From Hymenobacter ginkgonis (GTDB lineage: Bacteria > Bacteroidota > Bacteroidia > Cytophagales > Hymenobacteraceae): DNA of 64,000 nt. The notes under the pieces are model-generated. The model was not told where the DNA came from. It was given only the letters and a program-made list of their open reading frames with translations, and did not search any database. The position numbers and the translations under genes are program-made. Position 1 is the first letter of the stretch. Each line of letters opens with the position of its first letter. Positions 52,720 to 60,576 of this stretch are shown here, one piece after another. Location: positions 372,001-436,000 of the forward strand of contig NZ_WQKZ01000004.1 of assembly GCF_009755225.1 (NCBI RefSeq), in the 5' to 3' direction.

Positions 52720-52731
52720 GGCGGGCGTGTC

Positions 52732-54291
52732 ATGAAAATAAACCTCACTACTAAAATTTTTGCGGGCTTTCTGCTGCTGCTGGGCCTGTTTGCGGCGGTA
52801 GTTATTGTCAACTACCGGCTGGCCGAGCAGGTGTTGCGCAACTCGCAGCGCGTGGAAGCCTCGCAGCGCACCTCGGCCGATGGCGCGACGCTGCTGCGCA
52901 GCATCATCGACATGGAAACCGGCTTCCGCGGCTATATGCTGCTGGGTAATGAACAGGTACTGAACCCTTACTACAACGGCGAGCGCGACTTGCTGCACCG
53001 CTTCCAGATGTTGCGCGAGCAGCTGGCTGCCGAGCCAGCCCAGCGCCAGCGCCTCGACACCACGCAGCATTTATTCCAGCAGTGGACGGCTTATACGCAC
53101 TTGCTAATCAGCGAGAAACGAGAAGCCCGCTTGAAAGACCGCAACCAGCGCGGCCTCGACAACATGCCGCATTACCGCTTGGCCGAAAGCCTCAGCGGCA
53201 AGCAGGTGATGGATGCCATCCGCTACCAGATGAGCATTTTCGACCGCGATGAGAATGCCAATCGCCAGCAGCAGCGCCAGCGCCTGACGGACAGCATCTT
53301 GCGCGCCCAGAAACTGTCGGGCCTGATAACGGGCGCGGCCTTGCTGTTCGGGCTGTTTTGGGCCGTGTACATTGTGCGGCTGCTGGCCCGCCGCTTGCGC
53401 AGCATGATAACGCTTGCCCGCCGCCTAGCCGATGGCGACTACAAAACCCAGATTGTAGATGAGGAAAACGACGAAGTGAGCGAGCTCACCAACGCGCTCA
53501 ACGCCATGGCCCGCACTATCGACCAGAATATCAGCCAGCTAGAGGGCCGCAACCAGGAGCTCGACCAGTTTGCCTACGTGGTATCGCACGACTTGAAGGC
53601 GCCGCTACGGGGCATCGAGAGCGCCTCGCGCTGGATTGAGGAGGACATGGGCAAGGAAGGTTTGCCGCCGCATATCCGCGAGTTTTTGGCCCTGATGCGG
53701 CAGCGCGTGCACCGCATGGAGAACCTGATTACCGGCATCCTGGATTTGGCGCGCGTGGGCCGGGTAGCCCAAGCCAACGAGGCGGTATTTGTGCGGCAAT
53801 TGCTGCGCGAAATCACCGATACGCAAGGCCTGCCTGAGGGCATGCACATCGAGCTGCCCTTTTTCCTGCCTACCCTTACTACCAACCGCACGCAGCTGCA
53901 ACAGGTATTCAGTAATCTAATTTCCAACGCTGTAAAGTATCACGACCATCCCGAGAGCGGCATCATCCACATTGGCTGCGACGACCTAAACGAGCAGTTT
54001 TACCGCTTCTCGGTGCAGGACGATGGCCCCGGCATTGCGCCCGAATACCACGAGCGCATTTTCATCATTTTCCAAACCCTGGTAGAGCGCGATACCCTCG
54101 AAAGCACGGGGGTAGGGCTGGCCATTGTGAAGAAGATAGTAGAGCGCCAGGGCGGCCGCATCTGGGTAGAATCGGCTGAAGGCCAGGGAGCTACCTTCTT
54201 CTTTACCTGGCCCAAAAAGCCGACTGCTACGGCCACGCCGGCCGCAACGCAGGCGGTGCGCCCAGCCCAACTGGCCACCGCGACTAGCTAA
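52732..54291 (+). CDS. Sensor histidine kinase with CHASE3-like and HAMP domains
   Basis: 519 residues. Membrane helix ~8-28, a periplasmic or extracytoplasmic CHASE3-like helical domain (~30-190, SIIDMETGFRGYMLLGNEQVL), second helix ~197-218, HAMP (~215-268), HisKA with phospho-acceptor H286 (VVSHDLKAPLRGI), and a HATPase domain (SNLISNAVKYHDH, DDGPGIAPEYHERIF, GVGLAIVKKIVERQGG). It should phosphorylate the response regulator encoded 91 bp further on. The upstream CZB protein may control it. Bacteriophytochrome-like kinases share the same HisKA/HATPase class but use GAF domains. Confidence 0.92.
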   Translation: MKINLTTKIFAGFLLLLGLFAAVVIVNYRLAEQVLRNSQRVEASQRTSADGATLLRSIIDMETGFRGYMLLGNEQVLNPYYNGERDLLHRFQMLREQLAAEPAQRQRLDTTQHLFQQWTAYTHLLISEKREARLKDRNQRGLDNMPHYRLAESLSGKQVMDAIRYQMSIFDRDENANRQQQRQRLTDSILRAQKLSGLITGAALLFGLFWAVYIVRLLARRLRSMITLARRLADGDYKTQIVDEENDEVSELTNALNAMARTIDQNISQLEGRNQELDQFAYVVSHDLKAPLRGIESASRWIEEDMGKEGLPPHIREFLALMRQRVHRMENLITGILDLARVGRVAQANEAVFVRQLLREITDTQGLPEGMHIELPFFLPTLTTNRTQLQQVFSNLISNAVKYHDHPESGIIHIGCDDLNEQFYRFSVQDDGPGIAPEYHERIFIIFQTLVERDTLESTGVGLAIVKKIVERQGGRIWVESAEGQGATFFFTWPKKPTATATPAATQAVRPAQLATATS

Positions 54292-54382
54292 ATTTACCTT
54301 TCCAATCCTTCCCCGAACTTGCTTTTCACTGCCAGCGCCACGCGGTTCTTTAGCGTGGTTTGCCGCTGCTCTTTCCCTTCCT

Positions 54383-54826
54383 ATGTCGCCGACTTCCGCT
54401 GCCAGTATATTATTAGTTGAAGACGACCAAATGGACGTCATGAACGTGCAGCGCGAGTTGCGCAAGCAGAACATCAGCGTACCGCTGGTGCACGCCCGCA
54501 ACGGCCGCGAAGCCCTGAACATGCTGCGCGGCGAAAATGGCGAAACCAAGATTGGCCGTCCCAGCCTGGTGATGCTCGACATCAACATGCCGCGCCTCAA
54601 TGGGTTAGAACTCCTCAAAATACTGCGCAGCGACCCCGAATTCAGCGACTTGAACGTGTTCATTATGACCACTTCAGACCTTGACACTGACCGCCTGGGC
54701 GCCAAGGACCTCAACGTAAGCGGCTATATCATCAAGCCCCTCACCTTCGATTCGTTTGGCGGCGAGGGAGGCGGCACGGTCGATGGCTTTAGCCTATTTC
54801 TAGATTTGCTGAAGCTGAAAGAATAA
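54383..54826 (+). CDS. Single-domain response regulator (Rcp1-like)
   Basis: 147 residues, a receiver domain without an output domain. Acidic pocket LLVEDDQMD at residues 11-18, phospho-acceptor D66 in VMLDINMPRL, and the conserved Lys in SGYIIKPLTF. Such Rcp-type regulators act by protein contact, often as partners of hybrid or phytochrome-like kinases. It is probably the target of the kinase encoded upstream. Confidence 0.92.
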   Translation: MSPTSAASILLVEDDQMDVMNVQRELRKQNISVPLVHARNGREALNMLRGENGETKIGRPSLVMLDINMPRLNGLELLKILRSDPEFSDLNVFIMTTSDLDTDRLGAKDLNVSGYIIKPLTFDSFGGEGGGTVDGFSLFLDLLKLKE

Positions 54827-54843
54827 GATTAAATAAAGCGTAG

Positions 54844-54946
54844 AAAAGAACGTCATGCTGACGAAGGAAGCATCTCTACCATGCCGCTAGGATAGTATCC
54901 AACGAAGCGGTAGAGATGCTTCCTGTCGTCAGCATGACGTTCTTTT
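54844..54946. repeat. Long palindrome between convergent genes (family copy h)
   Basis: Arms of about 37-38 bases (54844-54880 and 54909-54946), one bulge near GACGAAGG. Core AAAAGAACGTCATGCTGACG with inner GGAAGCATCTC; flanked by A4 and T4. Same subfamily as copy e. It lies between the response regulator and RNase HII stop codons, 17 and 12 bp away. Confidence 0.85.
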
Positions 54947-54958
54947 ACTTAGTAAGCA

Positions 54959-55534
54959 TTATAGCAAGCGAAACCCAGGCCGATGGTGAGGGGTAGGGCC
55001 GTGCGCCCGAATAGCGGCGCGGTGGGTCACCGTAGGGTAGCCCGCATTCTGGCCCCAACCGTAGGCCGGAAACTCGGCGGCCAGCTGCTGCATATGCTCG
55101 TCGCGGAAGGTTTTGGCTAAGATGGAAGCCGCCGCGATGCTGCGGTAGAGCGCATCGCCGCCCACCACGCAAGTATGCGGCAGCGCGGGGTGGGGCCGAA
55201 AACGGTTGCCATCGACCAGCAGGTGGGCAGCAGGCACAGCCAGCGCCGCCACGGCGCGGTGCATGGCTAAGTAGCTAGCGTTCGCGATGTTGAGCTCGTC
55301 GATTTCGGCCACCGAGGCTTCGCCCACGGCCCAGGCCACGGCCTCGGCACAAATGACGGGCCGCAGCGCCTCGCGGCGGCGGGCCGTGAGTTGCTTCGAG
55401 TCGTTGAGGAACTGGGGATTAAAATCGGGGGGTAGGATGACGGCCGCCGCAAACACGGGGCCCGCCAGGCAGCCTCGCCCGGCTTCGTCGAGGCCCGCCT
55501 CGTGGGGGTGGCCGGTGTAGGTAGCAAGCAGCAT
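54959..55534 (-). CDS. rnhB: Ribonuclease HII
   Basis: 191 residues from the ATG at 55534; a TTG seven codons upstream is less likely. The catalytic acidic residues lie in AGLDEAGRGCLAGPV (D16, E17) and VDGNRF, and a fourth Asp is in GGDALYRSIAAASILAKTFRDE. The C-terminal GWGQNAGYPTVTHRAAIRAHGPT matches the family. It removes RNA primers or ribonucleotides from DNA hybrids in the cytoplasm. A palindrome follows the stop codon. Confidence 0.96.
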   Translation of the reverse strand: MLLATYTGHPHEAGLDEAGRGCLAGPVFAAAVILPPDFNPQFLNDSKQLTARRREALRPVICAEAVAWAVGEASVAEIDELNIANASYLAMHRAVAALAVPAAHLLVDGNRFRPHPALPHTCVVGGDALYRSIAAASILAKTFRDEHMQQLAAEFPAYGWGQNAGYPTVTHRAAIRAHGPTPHHRPGFRLL

Positions 55535-55566
55535 AAGGGGCGGCGAAGGTAACAAGCCCTACCCCC

Positions 55567-57171
55567 TCAAAACTTCAGCACCTGCAGAAAAAACACCTGC
55601 CGCTCGGGCCCCCGCTCAGCCTTGATGCGCTGGAAGCCGCTGGCAATGTACTGGTTGCCCACCCACGGCGCAAGGTCGGGCTGCGTAACGTCGAGCACTT
55701 TTTCGGGGGTAGGGCCGGCGGCGGTTAGCAGTTCTACGTGGGCATCATTGGGGGCTGGCTCGCCTTGGTTGATGCGCTTGTAGTGCACTTCATTGTCGAT
55801 GCTGTAGGCCAGCACGAGGCGGCCATCGGCCAGGGGCAGGGCCTGCACGGCGGGCTCTAGCTCGGAGCGCACTACCCCCGGCCCAACCACAAAGGCATTG
55901 TCCCAGAGCAGGTTGCCCCGTTTATCGAAGCCACACACTAGCACATGGGTGGTGCGGAAACCCAAAAACTGCCGGCCGTAGTTGGAGCTGTACGGGTAGC
56001 TACCTATCGGCGCTAGCCCGCCGCCCCGGGGTAGCCCGGTCATCATGGGCGAAAAGCCATTGTAGCTATTGTACTGATACTGCGGCGAGTACACCTCAGC
56101 CACCATGGTGTAGCCGCCGCCGGACTGCGGCAGCAGCTCGTGCAGCAGCAGGTGGTAATGCCAGCGCAGGGGCCGGGCGGCGCGTGCCTCGCGCCGCGCC
56201 GAGCGGCTGTGCAGGCGGGCCGAGCGGGCCGGGGCCAGGTAGTCGAAGAAGTGGCGCAGGTGCCGGAAGTCGTAGAAGCGCAGCGCCGAGTGGTGCGCCG
56301 TGGTTTCGGTGGTGGGCGTGGCCGTAAGGTCGGTGGCAAACAGGCCCTGGGCGTAGCGCACGTCGCGCAGGGCGTAGGTGCCAGCTAGCAGGCGGGCGCT
56401 GGTGTCTTGGGGTGGGCTGAGCTGGGCCGTGAGCAGGCTGCGCTCGCTCTCGGTTTGCACTAGTTCGGAACGTAGCAGCTCGCCTTGGTTAGCCGACAAT
56501 TGCCGCAGCATAAGGCGCTGTTTGAGGCCGTTGCTTTGGCTGAGCACAAACTCGGCGCGGCCGGCCGGGCTGTCGGCCACGCTGGTTAGCTCCGAGCTGA
56601 GCGGCTCGTAGAGCGATGACAAAAACTGGAAGCGCCCAGTAGCTACGTCGAGCAGGAGCACGGTTTGGTGCTGCTCGTCGGTGAGGGTGACGGTGGCCAG
56701 CAGGCGGCCATCGAGGGGCTTGAGGGCCACTACCTGGCGGCACAGCTTGGTAGTGAATGCCTGCGTGCGCACTTGGCCACCGTGCACGTCGTAGGCAGCC
56801 GCTAGCAGCTGGCCCGTAGTGGTGTGCGACCGGAACAGGGCGTACACGACGCCCGGCTCGGCGCAGAGGCGCTCGACTTCATACTCGTCGGGCACGGGCA
56901 CCTCTTCCTCGCGGCGCAGGTGCAGGTTGGGGCCATAGTGCTGAAACACGTAGCGCACCTTGCGCGAGCCGGGCAGCTCGCGCCGGATGAGCAGCACCAC
57001 GGCCGTGTCGGCGGGCACGGCTTGCACCTGTACGTCGTCGGTATTGGGGTCGAGCAGCAGCTCGGTACGGGCAATTTGCGCCGGCGCATCGGCCGGCGGG
57101 GGGGGTGGCGTGCGCTGCGCCCACAGCCCCAATGGCAGCAACCCCAGCAAAAAGGCGAAGAAGTGTTTCAT
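55567..57171 (-). CDS. Secreted protein of unknown function, about 530 residues
   Basis: 534 residues. Signal peptide (~1-18, FLLGLLPLGLWAQ) then PPPPPADAPAQ and a beta-rich body with repeated short strands such as DTAVVLLIRRELPG, VKLKPLDGRLLATVTL-type motifs, and a later GNLLWDNAFVVGPG, suggestive of a propeller or repeat fold. A low-complexity Arg-rich stretch (RSARLHSRSARREARAARP) lies near residue 315. No catalytic signature recognised. Upstream in-frame starts lack a good signal, so the ATG at 57171 is used. Only 32 bp separates it from rnhB. Confidence 0.65.
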   Translation of the reverse strand: MKHFFAFLLGLLPLGLWAQRTPPPPPADAPAQIARTELLLDPNTDDVQVQAVPADTAVVLLIRRELPGSRKVRYVFQHYGPNLHLRREEEVPVPDEYEVERLCAEPGVVYALFRSHTTTGQLLAAAYDVHGGQVRTQAFTTKLCRQVVALKPLDGRLLATVTLTDEQHQTVLLLDVATGRFQFLSSLYEPLSSELTSVADSPAGRAEFVLSQSNGLKQRLMLRQLSANQGELLRSELVQTESERSLLTAQLSPPQDTSARLLAGTYALRDVRYAQGLFATDLTATPTTETTAHHSALRFYDFRHLRHFFDYLAPARSARLHSRSARREARAARPLRWHYHLLLHELLPQSGGGYTMVAEVYSPQYQYNSYNGFSPMMTGLPRGGGLAPIGSYPYSSNYGRQFLGFRTTHVLVCGFDKRGNLLWDNAFVVGPGVVRSELEPAVQALPLADGRLVLAYSIDNEVHYKRINQGEPAPNDAHVELLTAAGPTPEKVLDVTQPDLAPWVGNQYIASGFQRIKAERGPERQVFFLQVLKF

Positions 57172-57293
57172 AGCTGGCTCGGCAACGCTAGCCCGGCGCA
57201 AATAGTTGGCCGACTCTCACGAAGATACCCATTTACCCCGGCTTTTACAAGGGGGGTAGGAGCCGCTTTTACAGTTGCTGCGCCCGGCCCGTA

Positions 57294-57704
57294 TTACCCC
57301 TCGGACAAGGCCAATACCACGTCAAATTCGTCGGGTTGGACGGGCGTTACCGACAAGCGCGACTGCCGAATCAGCCCGAGCCGGGCCAACCGCGGCTCGG
57401 CCTTGAGGGCGGCCAGCGGCACCGGGCGGGCCAGCGGCGCGTGGGGCCGCAGGTGCACGGCCACCCAGGGGCTGCCGGGTTCGGCGGTGGCATCGGGGGC
57501 ATGGTGGGCGTGCACGATGGCCACACCCACCACGGCTTTTTCGCTCACGCTGTGGTAGAACAAAACGAGGTCACCGGGCTGCATGGCTTGCAGGTTGTTG
57601 CGGGCCTGGTAGTTGCGCACGCCGGTCCAGTCGGTGCCAGCTTCGCGCACAAAGTCGGCCCAGGAATAAGCTTCGGGTTCGGATTTAACGAGCCAATGGT
57701 TCAT
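57294..57704 (-). CDS. EVE domain-containing protein
   Basis: 136 residues. The start NHWLVKSEPEAYSWADFV and YQARNNLQAMQPGDLVLFYHS are signatures of the EVE (PUA-like) family, a fold that can bind modified nucleobases. A C-terminal RLARLGLIRQSRLSVTPV follows the family pattern. In other genomes EVE proteins occur alone or beside restriction systems; here the neighbours give no such hint. Function unproven; a metabolic or RNA role is likely. Confidence 0.85.
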   Translation of the reverse strand: MNHWLVKSEPEAYSWADFVREAGTDWTGVRNYQARNNLQAMQPGDLVLFYHSVSEKAVVGVAIVHAHHAPDATAEPGSPWVAVHLRPHAPLARPVPLAALKAEPRLARLGLIRQSRLSVTPVQPDEFDVVLALSEG

Positions 57705-57767
57705 GGCCGCAAAGGTCGGGGGTAGGGCCCGGCAGGCCCCAACCGGGGGCTACGAGCGCTGCCTAAA

Positions 57768-57796
57768 TTTGCTCAAATAGCCTTGCTTTTATTTTG
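57768..57796 (+). promoter_or_regulatory. Candidate Bacteroidota-type promoter for the di-heme cytochrome gene
   Basis: TTTG at 57768-57771, an 18-base spacer and TATTTTG at 57790-57796, close to the TTTG-N19-TAnnTTTG consensus but one base short in the -7 box. The start would be near 57803, giving a ~50-base leader before the ATG at 57852. By eye only. Confidence 0.35.
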
Positions 57797-57851
57797 TACC
57801 TCAGTATATTAGCTCTATAAAAAATCTCTTACCCCCTACTCCGTACCAGCC

Positions 57852-59408
57852 ATGAAACAGCTTTCCCTTTGGCGCTCGTTTTTGGTGGGTGGTACGCTGC
57901 TGGCGGTAGCGGCGGGGGCGGCCAGTGCCTCTGGGGGCGGCCACGGTTTCTCGCTGCCTTTCGCGCCGGTCATTCCGCGCACCTGGGATAGCACAGCGCT
58001 GGCCAATGCCGAACTGCCGCTGGCCACGGCCAGCGCCTCGCCCCGGCATGTATCGGCCGCTTACTACTACCAGCTGCCCGAGCGCGTGGCGTACAAAAAC
58101 TACCCCGTGTACGCGCCCGGCCGCGAGCCGAAAGGCTACTGGGAGTGGCTCCAAAAGCAAGCGCCCCAAGTGGTGTTCGACCCCAAAACCCTGCATACCG
58201 AGGCCGACTGGATTAAGGCCGGCGAGCTGTTGTTTGACTTGCCCATCGACACCGACGGGGCCATTATTTCTACGGATGATGTGCGCAACCCGGCCTTTTA
58301 CGCCTACACCAAGGTGCCGCTCACCAAGGATGGCGTGCTGCCCTATACCCGCTACGTGGTTACGGAAAAGGGCAAGGTGCTGGTCGGCAATTTGTCATGC
58401 GCCATGTGCCACACGCGGGTCGATAAGAGCGGGCGGGTACTGAAGGGTGCGCAGGGCAATTTTCCCGGCGACCGGGCCACGGCCTGGGCCATTCGCCACA
58501 CGCCCAATTTCCCGGAGCCGGCGGTGCAGTTCGTGACCGGTGCCTTGTTCGACGCGCCGTTTGTGCCAAACGACCCCAACTCGCGCCTCAGCCACCAGCC
58601 GAAGGAAGCCATTGCCCAAGCGTTTGAGGCCCTACCCCCCGGCACCAACGGCCGGCAGGGCACCAGCATTCTCTTTCCGCCTACCGTGCCCGACCTCATT
58701 GGCGTGCAGCAGCGCACCTACCTCGACCACGGGGGCCTGGCGCGCCACCGCAGCATCGGCGACATGATGCGCTACATCGCCATCAACCAGTCGCTGGATT
58801 TTATGGCGAGCTACGACGGCTACATTCCGGTGGGCGTGCAGCACAAAACCCTGCCGCCGGCCGGGAAAAGCCAGTTTTCCGGCACCTTCGACCGCTACAG
58901 CGAAGCCCAGCTTTTTGCCCTGGCCAAGTACGTGTACTCGCTAAAGCCGCCCACCAACCCCAACCAGTCCACGGCGCTTACTACGCGCGGCAACCAGGTT
59001 TTCATCAAGCAGGGCTGCGTCAGCTGCCACACGCCGCCGCTATACACCAACAACATGCTCACGCCCGTTGATGGCTTTGAAGTGCCCGAAGCACACCGCA
59101 CGAAGTACGACATTTTTGAAATATCCATTGGCACTGACCCTGGCTATGCGCTCAAAACCCGGCGCGGCACGGGCTACTATAAGGTGCCTTCTTTGCGCGG
59201 TGTGTGGTACCGCGGGCCCTTTCTGCACGACGGTTCGCTGGCTACCTTGCGCGATATGCTGGACCCCAAGCGCTTGCGCGACGACTATGTGCCCACCGGC
59301 TTCCGGGGCGTGGGCGTGACCACGAAGGCCGTACGCGGCCACGAGTTTGGCTTGGAACTCCCGGACGCCGACCGCGAGGCACTACTTGCTTTTCTCAAAA
59401 CCCTATGA
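57852..59408 (+). CDS. Secreted di-heme c-type cytochrome (peroxidase/MauG-like class)
   Basis: 518 residues. Signal peptide ends near AASA (residue ~26). Two heme motifs: CAMCH (C183, C186, H187) and CVSCH (C389, C392, H393). The C-terminal segment GYYKVPSLRGVWYRGPFLHDGSLATLRDML is a conserved feature of the di-heme cytochrome c peroxidase/MauG-like superfamily, in which the loop carries a distal ligand. It should act in the periplasm, either removing peroxide or transferring electrons. The next gene, a YceI-family protein, overlaps by 4 bp, so the two are translated together. Confidence 0.85.
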   Translation: MKQLSLWRSFLVGGTLLAVAAGAASASGGGHGFSLPFAPVIPRTWDSTALANAELPLATASASPRHVSAAYYYQLPERVAYKNYPVYAPGREPKGYWEWLQKQAPQVVFDPKTLHTEADWIKAGELLFDLPIDTDGAIISTDDVRNPAFYAYTKVPLTKDGVLPYTRYVVTEKGKVLVGNLSCAMCHTRVDKSGRVLKGAQGNFPGDRATAWAIRHTPNFPEPAVQFVTGALFDAPFVPNDPNSRLSHQPKEAIAQAFEALPPGTNGRQGTSILFPPTVPDLIGVQQRTYLDHGGLARHRSIGDMMRYIAINQSLDFMASYDGYIPVGVQHKTLPPAGKSQFSGTFDRYSEAQLFALAKYVYSLKPPTNPNQSTALTTRGNQVFIKQGCVSCHTPPLYTNNMLTPVDGFEVPEAHRTKYDIFEISIGTDPGYALKTRRGTGYYKVPSLRGVWYRGPFLHDGSLATLRDMLDPKRLRDDYVPTGFRGVGVTTKAVRGHEFGLELPDADREALLAFLKTL

Positions 59409-59965
59409 TGTTCAAGCTACTACTCGCCCTGTGCGGGCTAGGCGGGCTGCTGGCAGGCGGCCCGGGCGGGCGGCGCCAAGCACCAGAGGCCGCCATTCGC
59501 TTTCAGATTGTGAACGCCGGGTTTACCGTAACGGGCACGCTGACGGGCCTCGAAGCCACGGGGCAGTTCGACCCCGCGCACCTGGCGCAGGCCCACATCC
59601 AGGCGTCGGTGCCGGTGAGCAGCATCCAAACGGGTATTTCGCTGCGCGACCGGCACTTGCAGAAGCCCGACTACTTCGATGCGGAGAAATACCCCACCAT
59701 TACCATGCAATCTACCTCGTTTCGCCAAACCGGCCGTGAGCAGTACGAAGGCTCGTTTGTGCTGACGATGAAGGGAATTTCCCACGAGGTGCAACTGCCC
59801 TTTACTGTGTCGGCCACCCAGGAATTTCGCGGCAGCTTCCGCCTGAACCGCCTCGATTATAACCTAGGCAAAACCAGCTTGATTTTAGCCAACGACGTAA
59901 CCGTCAGCATTAGTGGCAAGCTCAGCAGCGCCCTACCCCCCACCCCGGCGCCCGGCCGGGGGTAG
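59405..59965 (+). CDS. YceI-family lipid-binding-like protein
   Basis: 186 residues with a hydrophobic N-terminal leader (~1-18). YceI beta-barrel features: IRFQIVNAGFTVTGTLTGLEATGQFD, ISLRDRHLQKPDYFDAEKYPTITMQS and a C-terminal LILANDVTVSISGKL. YceI proteins bind isoprenoid or fatty acid chains in the periplasm and often sit near cytochromes. ATGs at 59405 and 59408; the first overlaps the cytochrome stop. A CTACCCC run and a Pro/Gly-rich tail end the gene. Confidence 0.85.
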   Translation: MMFKLLLALCGLGGLLAGGPGGRRQAPEAAIRFQIVNAGFTVTGTLTGLEATGQFDPAHLAQAHIQASVPVSSIQTGISLRDRHLQKPDYFDAEKYPTITMQSTSFRQTGREQYEGSFVLTMKGISHEVQLPFTVSATQEFRGSFRLNRLDYNLGKTSLILANDVTVSISGKLSSALPPTPAPGRG

Positions 59966-59996
59966 GCGGCCAGGTACGCTTGGCCGCCTGCATAGG

Positions 59997-60446
59997 CTAG
60001 TGGTTGCGGATAATCTCGACCGCTGGCCGGCCCGCCAGGCGCCGCAGCCGCAGCACGCCCTGCTGGTAGCTAAGCACTTCGAGCTCGTAGTCGGGCTCGG
60101 CCGGCTCTACTTCGGGCAGGTGAATCAGTAAGCGGCCAGTACTGGTTTCAGTCCAGGTGCCTTCCTGGGCCACCAGCCCGCCGCCGGGGGCCACATCGTA
60201 GCGCACGAAGTGGCCGGCCGGCGCCAGCCGGAAGCCCGGCCTACCCCCCGGCCGGTAGCGGAAGCGGTAGGTATTGCGCCGGTACGCGAGGGTATCGGCG
60301 TGGCTGTTTTCGGGTACCAGCAGCCAAGTGCCGTGCAGGGTAGCCAGGGTGCCGGCGGGCAGCTGGGCGGGGTGGTCGGGGTGGCAGGCGGCCAGCACTA
60401 GCAGCAGCAGGCCGGCCAGTGGTGTAGAGTATCGAAGTGCTAGCAT
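59997..60446 (-). CDS. Small lipocalin-like lipoprotein, function unknown
   Basis: 149 residues. Lipobox LAAC at about residue 21 (LLVLAACHPDH). The body TLHGTWLLVPENSHADTLAYRRNTYRF, then GTWTETSTGRLLIHLPEVEP, resembles small Bacteroidota lipocalin-like proteins (beta-rich, GTW repeats). A TTG ten codons upstream is possible; the ATG at 60446 directly precedes the leader. It converges on YceI and diverges from polX. No function can be assigned. Confidence 0.6.
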   Translation of the reverse strand: MLALRYSTPLAGLLLLVLAACHPDHPAQLPAGTLATLHGTWLLVPENSHADTLAYRRNTYRFRYRPGGRPGFRLAPAGHFVRYDVAPGGGLVAQEGTWTETSTGRLLIHLPEVEPAEPDYELEVLSYQQGVLRLRRLAGRPAVEIIRNH

Positions 60447-60576
60447 GGCGGGCAATAGTACGGGTATTTGCAGCAAATGGCCCCGTAGTGAGGCGTACTT
60501 TTGGCTGCCGGGGGCAGTTTTGCGTTAGCTGCCTACCCCCCTTCCCCACCCCGAGCTTTCAACCCCAATTTTGCCA

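Noticed and set aside
57294..57704. EVE protein as part of a restriction or defence island
   Set aside because: No restriction, toxin or nuclease gene is near; the neighbours are a hypothetical secreted protein and a cytochrome.
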